Assembly: GCF_000685315.1 (NCBI RefSeq)
Contig: NZ_ARYM01000007.1
Coordinates: forward strand, 121,995-185,994
Length of the DNA: 64,000 nucleotides
Direction: 5' to 3'
Origin: Hyphomonas polymorpha PS728
GTDB taxonomy: Bacteria > Pseudomonadota > Alphaproteobacteria > Caulobacterales > Hyphomonadaceae
How positions within the stretch are numbered: the stretch's first letter is position 1; each line of letters begins with the position of its first letter. The position numbers and the translations under genes are program-made. This document shows, piece by piece, positions 42,759 through 51,020 of this stretch. Below the pieces are notes generated by a model that worked only from the letters and a program-made list of their open reading frames with translations, did not search any database and was not told the DNA's origin.

Positions 42759-43232
42759 ATGTCTCGTTCTCATGCCCCCGCACTGCTATGGCACCGCCGC
42801 ACATTCCTTGCCGCTGCTGGCGCAGCTGTATCGCTGTCCTTGTTGCCCCTGCGCGCTATGGCGGAGCCGGAAGACGCCGAAGATGCCGTTCGCAAACTCT
42901 TTGGCAACCGGCCCATTCGGGAAGGTAAGGTCACCCTCAAGCTGCCTCCGATTGCCGAAAACGGTAACTCCGTGCAGATGACTGTTTCAGTCGAAAGTCC
43001 GATGACGGAAAAAGATCATGTACGCCGGATCGCCATCATATCGCCCCGTAACCCGATACCTGAGATAGCGATCTTCAGCCTGAGCCCCGCTTCCGGCCGG
43101 GCGGAAATCTCCACCCGCGTGCGCCTCGCCGGAACCCAGTCGGTGCGGGTGGTCGCGGAAATGAGTGATGGGTCACTCTGGTCTGGCAAGGCCAGCACAT
43201 ATGTCACGCTCGCCGCGTGCATCATCGGATAG
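42759..43232 (+). CDS. soxY: SoxY-like sulfur carrier with altered arm
   Basis: The 157-residue protein has a Tat signal (HRRTFLAAAGAAVSLSLLP, cleavage after AMA) and the SoxY fold (AEISTRVRLAGTQSVRVVAEMSDGS). In well-known SoxY the swinging arm ends in GGCGG with a Cys that carries the sulfur intermediate. Here the C-terminus reads LAACIIG: the Cys (residue 154) is retained but flanking Gly residues are replaced by Ala and Ile and the last Gly is single. I checked the other two frames at this end and neither restores GGCGG, so it is not a simple frameshift. It may be less flexible or load a different substrate. Its partner soxZ follows after 12 bases. Confidence 0.9.
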   Translation: MSRSHAPALLWHRRTFLAAAGAAVSLSLLPLRAMAEPEDAEDAVRKLFGNRPIREGKVTLKLPPIAENGNSVQMTVSVESPMTEKDHVRRIAIISPRNPIPEIAIFSLSPASGRAEISTRVRLAGTQSVRVVAEMSDGSLWSGKASTYVTLAACIIG

Positions 43233-43244
43233 GGAGAGGCAGGC

Positions 43245-43565
43245 ATGGCTGTAATCCGCATCTCTAATCCTGAAACCGCGAGGCGGGGCGAGATTATCGA
43301 AATCAAGGCGATGATCCAGCATCCGATGGAAACAGGCTATCGCCGCAACGAACAGGGCAAGATCATACCACGGGATATTATCACGCGCTTCCGCTGCACC
43401 TATAACACTGCGCTGGTGTGCGAAGCGGAATTCTCTCCCGGCACAGCCGCCAACCCCTTCGTGTCATTTCATGCGCGCGCCGCAGAAACCGGCACGTTGG
43501 AATTCACCTGGACCGATCAGGACGGAAAAACCTGGTCCGAGCGCCGTACCCTGACGGTTACATGA
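43245..43565 (+). CDS. soxZ: Sulfur carrier partner SoxZ
   Basis: The 106-residue protein has the SoxZ pattern: HPMETGYRRNEQGKIIPRDI, ITRFRCTYN, FSPGTAANPFVSFHARAAETG and EFTWTDQDG. No signal peptide is present, as usual; SoxZ is exported with SoxY. GGGAGAGGC precedes the start. It overlaps soxA by four bases. Its ordinary sequence contrasts with the altered arm of SoxY. Confidence 0.95.
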   Translation: MAVIRISNPETARRGEIIEIKAMIQHPMETGYRRNEQGKIIPRDIITRFRCTYNTALVCEAEFSPGTAANPFVSFHARAAETGTLEFTWTDQDGKTWSERRTLTVT

Positions 43566-44356
43566 TCAGGAGCGTCCTCTTCACCCTGATTTTTCTTCCT
43601 GGCTGCAGTCAGCCGCTGCCGCCCGCAATGGCGTCAGACAGCGCCCTTGCGCCGTCTGAAATCCGCTCCGGCCTGACCTTTCTTCAGCCGGAAACCCAGG
43701 CGCTGCAGGCAGATGACTTTTCAAACCCTTCCTATCTCTGGGTCGATCATGGCGCGGAGCTGTTCTCCCGAACGCCCCCGTCCGGCGGTGAGGCCTGCGC
43801 CACATGCCACACCGCCACAAATCACCCGCAGGAAGGCGCCGCCGCGCATTATCCGGCCTATGACGAAGCCTCAAAATCGCTCGTCAATCTTGAAGGCCGG
43901 ATCAATCTTTGCCGCGAACGGCATCAATCCCTGCCGCCGCTTGCCTATGAGAGCGAAGACCTGCTTGCGCTCACGGGTTATGTCGCCAGCCTCTCCCGGG
44001 GAGTGCCGGTTTCTGTCTCGATTGAGGGTCAGGCAGCCCCCTATTACGAGATGGGCCGCGCCTATTTTTTCCAGCGCAAGGGACAGCTCAATCTCGCCTG
44101 CAGCCAATGCCACAATGAACATTGGGGCCGGCAGTTGCGGGGGGATACAATCAGCCAGGGTCATGGTAACGCCTTCCCTGCCTACCGGCTGGAGTGGCAG
44201 GCCTTTGGCTCTCTGCAACGGCGCCTGCGTGATTGCGATGCCGGGATCAGGGCAGAGCCTCTGGACTATGGTTCGGAACTCTACACCGCCGTGGAACTTT
44301 ATCTCGGCAGCCGCGCATCCGGCCTGCCAATGGAATCCCCGGGGGTCCGCCGATGA
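43562..44356 (+). CDS. soxA: Diheme cytochrome SoxA
   Basis: A 264-residue SoxA with a short signal (possible lipobox FLPGC). Two heme sites are present, C79-A-T-C-H83 and C180-S-Q-C-H184, as in the diheme form. The active-site Cys (225, in RDCDAGIRAEP) that is modified to a persulfide and ligates heme 2 is present, and RGDTISQGHGNAFPAYRLEWQ is canonical. SoxAX should be catalytically complete. The ATG overlaps the soxZ stop. SoxB, which normally follows in sox clusters, is absent: the next gene is XdhC-like. Confidence 0.94.
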   Translation: MIRSVLFTLIFLPGCSQPLPPAMASDSALAPSEIRSGLTFLQPETQALQADDFSNPSYLWVDHGAELFSRTPPSGGEACATCHTATNHPQEGAAAHYPAYDEASKSLVNLEGRINLCRERHQSLPPLAYESEDLLALTGYVASLSRGVPVSVSIEGQAAPYYEMGRAYFFQRKGQLNLACSQCHNEHWGRQLRGDTISQGHGNAFPAYRLEWQAFGSLQRRLRDCDAGIRAEPLDYGSELYTAVELYLGSRASGLPMESPGVRR

Positions 44357-44387
44357 GCCCTTTCGACCGCCTGCCGGAGGATAGCCA

Positions 44388-45905
44388 ATGACGCAGGCAA
44401 TCCACTCCTTCACCCACCGTCAGTATCAGGAACACCCGGAAGACGTTCTGTCGACCTGGATCAGCTGGCGCGCCGCCATGCCGGTAGCCCTTGTTATTAT
44501 TATCCGGACGACCGGCGGCGCGGTGCGCCGGCCAGGCGCGCTGATGGCCGTCGCGGCAGACGGACGCGCCGCAGGCTATATTTCCGGCGGATGCATTGAT
44601 GCAGACGTGATCCTTCAGGCCCAGCGCTGCCTCGCCGAAGGGAAGCCTGCCCAGTTGACATATGGAGCCGGCTCTCCCTTTCTCGATCTTCCACTGCCCT
44701 GCGGCGGCGCCATTGAAGTCTGCATTCTTCCGGAGCCTGACGAATCTCTGTTCGCAAACTGCCATGCCCGCCTCCTGGCCCGGAAACCGGCGATGCTCTC
44801 TCTGACGGAAACAGGTCAGGACTTCATCTACCACCCCAAGCTCCGCCTGCGCATTGCCGGCCGGGGCGCCGATCCTCTTGCCCTGGCGAGACTGGCACGT
44901 GCCAGCGGGATTGAAACCACCCTTTATCTGCCGGGCGGTCCCGATATGCGCATTGCTGAAAACGACGGGCATGAAAACCTGATCGCCTTGGGCTCGGCCA
45001 GCGAACTGCCGCCGGTCCGGGACGATGCCTGGTCAGCGTTCGTCATGATGTTTCACGATGCCGACCGGGAAGACGGTTTGCTGGAAGACGCTCTGGCAGG
45101 CGATGCCTTCTTCGTCGGCGCCGTCGGCAGCGCACGCACCCATTCCGCCCGCTGCGACCGGTTGCGCCAGCGCGGCATCTCGGAGGCACGCATTCAGCGG
45201 ATTCACGGCCCTGTCGGCCTTGTCCCATCCATGCGCGACGCCTCGATGCTGGCCGTCTCCGTTCTCAGTCAGGTCGTGGCCGAATACCATAAGAGACACG
45301 CCTCCCTCTTTACCCGGACGGCGTTGGTCCTCCTGGCGGCGGGCAAGTCCAGCCGGTTTGCCCGGGGCGACAAGCTGCTGAGTGACTTTCAGGGACGTAA
45401 ACTCATTGATCACGCAGCCAGCAGCTTGCCGGATGATACGGCCGCTGCCCGCATCGCCATTGTGCCGGCTCCGTCAGGCGATCGCGGAGCCAGACTTGCC
45501 GAGGCCGGCTGGACGGTCATCCCCAATCCCGACGCCGCAACCGGCCTCGCCAGTTCCCTCCGGTGCGGGGTCCGCGCCATTACCGCTTCTCCCGACATAG
45601 ACCATGTCATGATCCTCCTGGCCGATATGCCCGCCATTCCTGCCGCGCACCTCCGCAGGCTCCAGATGGCAGTGCTTTCCGGTCATCCTGCGGCGATGAC
45701 GTTGTCCGGCGGGCGCCTCAGCCCGCCCGCCATTTTCAGCCGCTCCGCCTTTGAAAGCCTCACAGCCCTGCAGGGCGATTCCGGGGGCCGGGATCTCTTC
45801 CAATCCTTACAGGACGGCGCGAGTATTTCCCTCGATCCGGCCTATGCTTTCGATATTGATACAGTGACAGATCTTCAGCTTGCGGAGGAGTCCGCCCATG
45901 TTTGA
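44388..45905 (+). CDS. XdhC/CoxI and MocA-type cytidylyltransferase fusion
   Basis: The 505-residue protein joins two maturation functions. Residues 1-300 are XdhC/CoxI-like (RRPGALMAVAADGRAAGYISGG, then a Rossmann part with FVGAVGSARTHSARCDRLRQRG), which holds molybdenum cofactor for sulfuration and insertion into xanthine-oxidase-family enzymes. From about residue 310 the MobA/MocA-like nucleotidyltransferase begins (LVLLAAGKSSRFARGDKLL, HVMILLADMPAI, LQGDSGGRDLFQS); MocA adds CMP to form the MCD cofactor used by many molybdenum hydroxylases. GGAGGA precedes the ATG. It most likely serves the IorB-like enzyme. Confidence 0.92.
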   Translation: MTQAIHSFTHRQYQEHPEDVLSTWISWRAAMPVALVIIIRTTGGAVRRPGALMAVAADGRAAGYISGGCIDADVILQAQRCLAEGKPAQLTYGAGSPFLDLPLPCGGAIEVCILPEPDESLFANCHARLLARKPAMLSLTETGQDFIYHPKLRLRIAGRGADPLALARLARASGIETTLYLPGGPDMRIAENDGHENLIALGSASELPPVRDDAWSAFVMMFHDADREDGLLEDALAGDAFFVGAVGSARTHSARCDRLRQRGISEARIQRIHGPVGLVPSMRDASMLAVSVLSQVVAEYHKRHASLFTRTALVLLAAGKSSRFARGDKLLSDFQGRKLIDHAASSLPDDTAAARIAIVPAPSGDRGARLAEAGWTVIPNPDAATGLASSLRCGVRAITASPDIDHVMILLADMPAIPAAHLRRLQMAVLSGHPAAMTLSGGRLSPPAIFSRSAFESLTALQGDSGGRDLFQSLQDGASISLDPAYAFDIDTVTDLQLAEESAHV

Positions 45906-46929
45906 CAGTCAGGAACATAGCGTCGCCGCGCCGTTGACGGACACTTTTGGCCGCCGGGTCAGCTATCTCCGCCTTTCGGTGACAGACCGGTGTGATCTGC
46001 GATGCACTTATTGCATGGCAGAGCAGATGACGTTCCTCCCGAAGAAGGAGCTGCTCTCCCTGGAGGAGCTGGAACAGATCGCAGATGCGTTCATCCGCCG
46101 GGGCGTCACCAAAATCCGTATCACTGGCGGTGAGCCTCTTGTGCGCCGTGACATTGGCGACCTGTTTGATCGCCTGGGCCGCCGCCTCGGCAACGGACTG
46201 GAAGAACTCACCCTCACGACGAACGCGACCCTGTTGACCCTGCATGCTGCACGCCTTTACACTGCCGGGGTCCGGCGCGTGAACATCTCGCTGGACACGC
46301 TGAACCCGGAGACCTTCAAGGCCGTTACACGGCGCGGGGATCTCGCGCAGACCCTGGCAGGTATTACCGCGGCAAAAGCGGCCGGGCTGAAGGTCAAGAT
46401 AAATACGGTCGCGCTGAAGAACCAGAACGTTCACGAAATCCCGGAAATGATCAGCTGGGCCCATGACCAGGGTTTTGACATCACGCTTATCGAAGTCATG
46501 CCCCTCGGGCTGACCGGCGAAGACCGCTATGACCAATATATACCCTTGCTCGAAATCCGGGACCGGCTGGAGCAGCAATGGACGCTGACTGAGGAGAGCG
46601 CCCGTTTTGCCGATGCCGGCCCTTCCCGCTATGTCCGGGTGGCGCAGACCGGCGGCCGATTGGGTTTCATTACTCCGCTTACCAACAATTTCTGCGCCGG
46701 TTGCAACCGGGTCCGGGTCACCTGCACAGGCCGCATCTATATGTGCCTCGGTCAGGATGATCATGTCGATCTGCGGGCGGCGTTGCGCGAAGCGTCAAAT
46801 CCCGAAATGGCCCTTGACGCGGCGCTGAGCCGCGCGCTCCTCGGAAAACCCGAAAAGCACGCCTTCGGTATCCGCGCCCGCGCCGAAAGTCCTGCCCTGC
46901 CCCGCCACATGTCAGTTACGGGAGGCTAA
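45898..46929 (+). CDS. moaA: GTP 3',8-cyclase MoaA
   Basis: A 343-residue radical-SAM enzyme, first step of molybdenum cofactor synthesis. The N-terminal cluster motif is CDLRCTYCMAEQM and the C-terminal cluster motif CAGCNRVRVTCTGRIYMCLG. RITGGEPLVRRDI is the SAM-binding GGE. The C-terminal double-Gly that MoaA normally uses is present at the end (VTGG). I start at ATG 45898 behind GGAGGAG, overlapping the previous gene by eight bases. Confidence 0.96.
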   Translation: MFDSQEHSVAAPLTDTFGRRVSYLRLSVTDRCDLRCTYCMAEQMTFLPKKELLSLEELEQIADAFIRRGVTKIRITGGEPLVRRDIGDLFDRLGRRLGNGLEELTLTTNATLLTLHAARLYTAGVRRVNISLDTLNPETFKAVTRRGDLAQTLAGITAAKAAGLKVKINTVALKNQNVHEIPEMISWAHDQGFDITLIEVMPLGLTGEDRYDQYIPLLEIRDRLEQQWTLTEESARFADAGPSRYVRVAQTGGRLGFITPLTNNFCAGCNRVRVTCTGRIYMCLGQDDHVDLRAALREASNPEMALDAALSRALLGKPEKHAFGIRARAESPALPRHMSVTGG

Positions 46930-46932
46930 TCC

Positions 46933-47181
46933 ATGGCGCAGCTCCTTTTCTTTGGCCGTCTGGCCGACATCGTGGATCGCCCCAACCAGGTGCTGGACCT
47001 GCCCGCCGGCATCAGTGACACGACGGCCCTGCGCGCCTGGCTTGATGCGCGTCAATCTGCCGGCGGGGCCCTTATGGAAAAAACCGTCCGTATCGCAATC
47101 AATAGCGAGATTGTTGTTGATCCGGCACCGGTTTCAAATTCCGATGAAATCGCTTTCATGCCACCGGTAGGGGGCGGCTGA
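46933..47181 (+). CDS. moaD: Molybdopterin synthase sulfur carrier MoaD
   Basis: An 82-residue ubiquitin-fold protein ending in PPVGGG, the double-Gly tail that becomes a thiocarboxylate. It donates sulfur to cyclic pyranopterin monophosphate with MoaE, whose gene follows five bases later. No MoeB gene for its activation is in the window. Confidence 0.93.
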   Translation: MAQLLFFGRLADIVDRPNQVLDLPAGISDTTALRAWLDARQSAGGALMEKTVRIAINSEIVVDPAPVSNSDEIAFMPPVGGG

Positions 47182-47185
47182 TTTG

Positions 47186-47647
47186 ATGATACGATTGCTG
47201 GACGCCCCCTTCGACCCGGGAGAAGAACTCACGCGTTTCTCTACCGCCGCGGCAGGCAGTGGCGGGATCGTCAGCTTTACCGGTCTTGTGCGGGCGCAAG
47301 CCAAAGGCAGCGCCGTTCGGTCGCTATTCCTTCAGGCCTATTCCCCGATGACCGAACGAGGCATCGAACAGGCAGCCCAGGAAGCCCGCAGGCGTTGGGC
47401 CCTAACGGCTCTTTCCATCATTCACCGAACGGGAAGCATGGCGCCTGGAGAGCCGATCGTCTTCGTCGCCACCGCAGCCGCCCACCGGCGCGCAGCCTTT
47501 GAAGCGGCTGACTTCCTGATGGACTATCTCAAAACCGAAGCCGTATTCTGGAAGAAAGAAGTGACCGAGGCGGGCGATCAATGGATCGAGCCTCGCCCGG
47601 AAGATTATCGAGACGCTGCCCGCTGGGCAGGTCCGCAGGAAAGTTGA
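47186..47647 (+). CDS. moaE: Molybdopterin synthase catalytic subunit MoaE
   Basis: The protein of about 153 residues has the MoaE features GGIVSFTGLVRAQAKGSAV, IIHRTGSMAPGEPIVFVATAA, AFEAADFLMDYLKTEAVFWKKE with the catalytic Lys pair. It receives sulfur from MoaD to make molybdopterin. I prefer ATG 47186 over an adjacent upstream TTG. Confidence 0.95.
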   Translation: MIRLLDAPFDPGEELTRFSTAAAGSGGIVSFTGLVRAQAKGSAVRSLFLQAYSPMTERGIEQAAQEARRRWALTALSIIHRTGSMAPGEPIVFVATAAAHRRAAFEAADFLMDYLKTEAVFWKKEVTEAGDQWIEPRPEDYRDAARWAGPQES

Positions 47648-47653
47648 AGACGC

Positions 47654-48184
47654 ATGCATGGCATCAATGAAAGCCTCCCCTTCAAACCGGTCCGGATTGC
47701 CATCCTGATCGTCAGCGATACACGCACCCATGAGACAGATACGTCCGGCCACACGCTGGCTGAACGTATCCGTGCGGCGGGCCATGAGGTTGCTCACCAT
47801 TTGATCGTGCCGGATGACAAGGCCGCCATCCGCAATACGGTATCAGGCTGGATTGCCGCGGCCGATGTCGATGTGGTGATCACCAGCGGCGGCACCGGCC
47901 TGACGGGCCGCGATGTAACGCCAGAGGCCGTCACGCCCCTGTTTGAGAAAACCATCGAAGGCTTTTCAGTCATCTTCCACATGGTCAGCTATCAGAGCGT
48001 TGGCCTCTCCACGCTCCAATCGCGCGCCGTCGCGGGCCTTGCCAACAGCACCTTCATCTTCTGTCTCCCCGGCTCTACAGGCGCCGTCAAGGATGGCTGG
48101 GACAAGGTCATTTCCTTCCAGCTCGACAGCCGGCACAAGCCCTGCAATCTGGTTGAGCTGATGCCGCGTCTGACGGAGCATTGA
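47654..48184 (+). CDS. moaB: Molybdenum cofactor biosynthesis protein MoaB
   Basis: A 176-residue MoaB/Mog-type protein with VITSGGTGLTGRDVTPEAV (substrate-binding TSGGTG) and FCLPGSTGAVKDGWD. It adenylates molybdopterin before MoeA inserts molybdate; here it replaces MogA. It lies six bases after moaE. Confidence 0.93.
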   Translation: MHGINESLPFKPVRIAILIVSDTRTHETDTSGHTLAERIRAAGHEVAHHLIVPDDKAAIRNTVSGWIAAADVDVVITSGGTGLTGRDVTPEAVTPLFEKTIEGFSVIFHMVSYQSVGLSTLQSRAVAGLANSTFIFCLPGSTGAVKDGWDKVISFQLDSRHKPCNLVELMPRLTEH

Positions 48185-48188
48185 GAGA

Positions 48189-48671
48189 ATGACGGAGCTG
48201 ACGCATATCGGCCCGGATGGCCGCGCCCGCATGGTAGACATTTCCGGCAAGACCGATTCCGAACGGCAGGCTTTGGCAACAGGCCGTATACGGATGGCGC
48301 CGGAAACGCTCGCCCGCGCCCTGTCCCGCGATACCAAGAAGGGCGACCCGCTCGCCATCGCCGAACTCGCGGGCATAATGGGCGCCAAGCGGACTGCCGA
48401 CCTCATTCCCCTCTGCCACCCTCTGCCCTTGACCGGCCTGAAAGTGGAAATCACTGAAGCCGCGGAAGGCAGCGCCCTTCAGGTCAGCGCCACAGCCCGC
48501 ACCACCAGCAAGACCGGCGTTGAAATGGAGGCCCTCACGGCAGTCACAGTGGCCTGCCTCACCCTCTATGACATGCTGAAAGCCATCGACAAATCCATGG
48601 TGATCGAAGGGATCGAGCTTGTGGAAAAGTCGGGCGGCGCCTCAGGCGACTACCGGAAAGCAAAGCCATGA
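48189..48671 (+). CDS. moaC: Cyclic pyranopterin monophosphate synthase MoaC
   Basis: The 160-residue protein has the MoaC motifs RMVDISGKTDSER, AGIMGAKRTADLIPLCHPLPLTG and TGVEMEALTAVTVACLTLYDMLKAIDK (quoted partly). It performs the second half of the first cofactor step with MoaA. GGAG precedes the start, and its stop overlaps the moeA ATG. Confidence 0.96.
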   Translation: MTELTHIGPDGRARMVDISGKTDSERQALATGRIRMAPETLARALSRDTKKGDPLAIAELAGIMGAKRTADLIPLCHPLPLTGLKVEITEAAEGSALQVSATARTTSKTGVEMEALTAVTVACLTLYDMLKAIDKSMVIEGIELVEKSGGASGDYRKAKP

Positions 48672-49861
48672 ACCGCCCCATTCCGGTGGAACAGGCCCTT
48701 GGCCTGCTTCAGGAAAATGCATTGACGCTGCCCTCCCGGCAGGTGCCCCTTTCCGAAGCGGCCGGCTGCCGGCTCGCAGAGCCCGTCATATCCCGGGTGA
48801 CGCAGCCTCCAGCGGCTGTCTCGGCAATGGATGGCTTTGCCGTCCGGCTGGCCGATGTGCGCGCGCCGGGCGCAACGTTGGCAGTGATCGGAACCGCCCC
48901 AGCGGGCACGCCCTTCACCGGCCTGTTAAAGCCCGGCCAAGCCGTCCGGATATTCACCGGCGGGCATCTTCCGCCCGGCGCAGACCATATCGTGATCCAG
49001 GAAGATGCGGAGATTTCCGGCGATCAGGTCCGCTGCCTGCGAGGGTATGCAGCCTCTGAGTTCGTGCGGGCGGCGGGCATCGACTTTTCAGAAGGGGAAC
49101 GCCTTCTGAATACCGGCGCGATCCTCACTCCCGCCGCGCTTTCATTGGTGGCAGCCGCCAATCACGGCCATCTGCAGGTTACCCGCCGTCCGCGCGTGGG
49201 CATCCTCGCGAATGGAGACGAGCTGCGTCCTCCCGGATCAGAGCTTCGGCCCGGTCAGGTCATCAATGCCAATGCCGCTGGCCTCTCCGCGCTCATCGCC
49301 TCCTGGGGCGGAGACCCGGTCGACCTTGGAATTGCGTCAGACAGTATGGCATCCATTCTTGATCATGTTCAGTCAGCTGATGTTGATCTTTTTGTCCCCG
49401 TTGGGGGCGCTTCCGTGGGCGATCATGACCATATGCGCGCCGCTTTCCGGGAATCGGGGTTTGAGCCCATATTCGAAAAGATTGCGGTGAAGCCGGGAAA
49501 ACCCACCTGGTTTTCACGGCGGGGCGCTCAGCGCGTCCTCGGCCTGCCAGGCAATCCGGCATCCGCCTTTGTCTGCGCCCACCTGTTTGTCAGGCCGCTG
49601 CTGACCGGCCACTTCGTCCTGCCTTCCCTGACTGCTACGCTGGCTGCGCCTCTGCCCGCCAATGGCGCCCGTGAAGAATTTCTGCGCGCACGCGTTCACG
49701 TTTCCCCCCAGGGTTTGCTTCTGGCTGACGCGGCGCCCAATCAGGACAGTTCGCTTCTGAAACCTTTCCTCACAGCCAATGGGCTGATCCGCCGCCCCGC
49801 GCATGCCCCAGCCGGGATGACCGGCGCCGCCGTGCCGGTCCTGCTGATTGGCCAACTCTGA
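48668..49861 (+). CDS. moeA: Molybdopterin molybdenumtransferase MoeA
   Basis: A 397-residue MoeA with the expected domains: AMDGFAVRLADV, RIFTGGHLPPGADHIVIQED, the central LANGDELRPPG with NANAAGL, VGGASVGDHDHMRAA, and KPGKPTWFSRRGAQRVLGLPGNPASAFVC (quoted in part). It inserts molybdate into adenylylated molybdopterin. Four-base overlap with moaC. Confidence 0.96.
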   Translation: MNRPIPVEQALGLLQENALTLPSRQVPLSEAAGCRLAEPVISRVTQPPAAVSAMDGFAVRLADVRAPGATLAVIGTAPAGTPFTGLLKPGQAVRIFTGGHLPPGADHIVIQEDAEISGDQVRCLRGYAASEFVRAAGIDFSEGERLLNTGAILTPAALSLVAAANHGHLQVTRRPRVGILANGDELRPPGSELRPGQVINANAAGLSALIASWGGDPVDLGIASDSMASILDHVQSADVDLFVPVGGASVGDHDHMRAAFRESGFEPIFEKIAVKPGKPTWFSRRGAQRVLGLPGNPASAFVCAHLFVRPLLTGHFVLPSLTATLAAPLPANGAREEFLRARVHVSPQGLLLADAAPNQDSSLLKPFLTANGLIRRPAHAPAGMTGAAVPVLLIGQL

Positions 49862-49876
49862 AGACCGTCACAAAAG

Positions 49877-50647
49877 ATGACGATCGCTCTGGGCTTCTTT
49901 TTCTTTCTGACAGCGGCGCTCTACGCGGCCGTCGGTTTCGGTGGCGGATCCACCTACAACGCACTGCTTGTCCTTCACGGTACGGATTACCGCATTCTTC
50001 CGGCCATTGCCCTTGTCTGCAATATCCTTGTCGTCGCTGGCGGCGTTGTCCGCTTTCATCTGGCTGGGCAGCTTGCCTTCCGGCGGCTGGTTCCGTTTCT
50101 GGTCACGTCCATCCCGGCGGCGTGGCTGGGCGGCCGCCTGCCGGTCTCGGAAACCCTGTTTGTAAACCTGCTCGGCGCCGCCCTTCTGATCTCCGGCCTC
50201 TATCTGGCGTTCGAACGGCCGCAGGAAGCTCTGCCCGAGACTAGCGCCCCCCGATCCGCAGGCCTCACTCCCTTCATGGTCGGCGGGGGCATTGGTCTCC
50301 TTTCAGGACTGGTGGGTGTTGGCGGCGGTATCTTCCTCGCGCCGGTGCTCTACTTCATGAAATGGGGCACTCCCCAGCAGATTGCTGCCGCAAGCAGTCT
50401 GTTCATTCTTGTGAACTCGGTTTCCGGGCTCACCGGCCAAATGATGAAACTGCAGGATACGGATATCCTGCATCTGGCCGCGCCCTACTGGATACTCTTT
50501 CCCCTGGTTATCGCCGGCGGCCAGATCGGCAGCTGGATGGCCAGCCGCAAGCTCCAACCGCAGATCGTCAAGCGCCTCACAGCCATTCTGCTGCTCTATG
50601 TAGCGGCGCGGCTGCTTTATGACGGCCTATCCAGGCTGCTCACCTGA
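49877..50647 (+). CDS. Sulfite exporter TauE/SafE family protein
   Basis: The 256-residue membrane protein has about eight helices and the duplicated TauE/SafE pattern with GFGGGSTYNALL in the first half and GGGIGLLSGLVGVGGGIFLAP in the second. Relatives export sulfite, sulfoacetate or other organosulfur anions, or import small anions. It is the last gene of the sulfur/molybdenum operon, and here sulfite or sulfate disposal is the obvious suggestion. Molybdate or organic acid transport cannot be excluded. Confidence 0.9.
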   Translation: MTIALGFFFFLTAALYAAVGFGGGSTYNALLVLHGTDYRILPAIALVCNILVVAGGVVRFHLAGQLAFRRLVPFLVTSIPAAWLGGRLPVSETLFVNLLGAALLISGLYLAFERPQEALPETSAPRSAGLTPFMVGGGIGLLSGLVGVGGGIFLAPVLYFMKWGTPQQIAAASSLFILVNSVSGLTGQMMKLQDTDILHLAAPYWILFPLVIAGGQIGSWMASRKLQPQIVKRLTAILLLYVAARLLYDGLSRLLT

Positions 50648-51020
50648 CTAGAGGCGCTCCAGCCGCAATCAGGCTCTGGCCTCTTCGATCTGGAGCTTAC
50701 CCTTATTCGCCCGATCCCCCCGCCCGCCAAACGTAGCTCCCAGAAAAATGGCCTGTTCCCAAATAAAATATCTTCCGTTTACGGATTTAATGCAATTATA
50801 GCTGGAAAGATTGCTACCGCGCCGGTACGCAGAAAAATGTGAGCGAGCCCTGCTCTCCCGCTAGGCATCTTCCCGTTCCCAGCGCGAGGAACACCCGCAG
50901 ACACCTGGATAGCAATAACACTCCTTCTGGAGATTTAGGCAAATTGGCGCCAATATCTGCCTTTCCCGAAATCGCCGATACGGCCGATCGAGAGCCTCTC
51001 TAGGCGGCCGGCCAAAACCT
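50648..51020. other. Intergenic region between convergent transcripts
   Basis: The 373 bases follow the TauE/SafE gene and precede the stop of the minus-strand SDR gene, so only terminators are expected. GCTCCAG (50657-50663 area) and a later CTGGAGC could form a weak stem with no clear T-tract. The middle is relatively AT-rich (ATTTAATGCAATTATAG). I see no gene. Confidence 0.45.

Noticed and set aside
43202..43260. Frameshift as cause of the unusual SoxY end
   Set aside because: Neither other frame encodes GGCGG or another SoxY-like end, and the stop is followed by a normal soxZ ribosome site.
38028..44356. Canonical thiosulfate-oxidising sox operon
   Set aside because: SoxB, SoxC, SoxD, SoxV and SoxW are not encoded in the window and molybdenum hydroxylase genes replace them; only SoxXYZA and a flavocytochrome are present.
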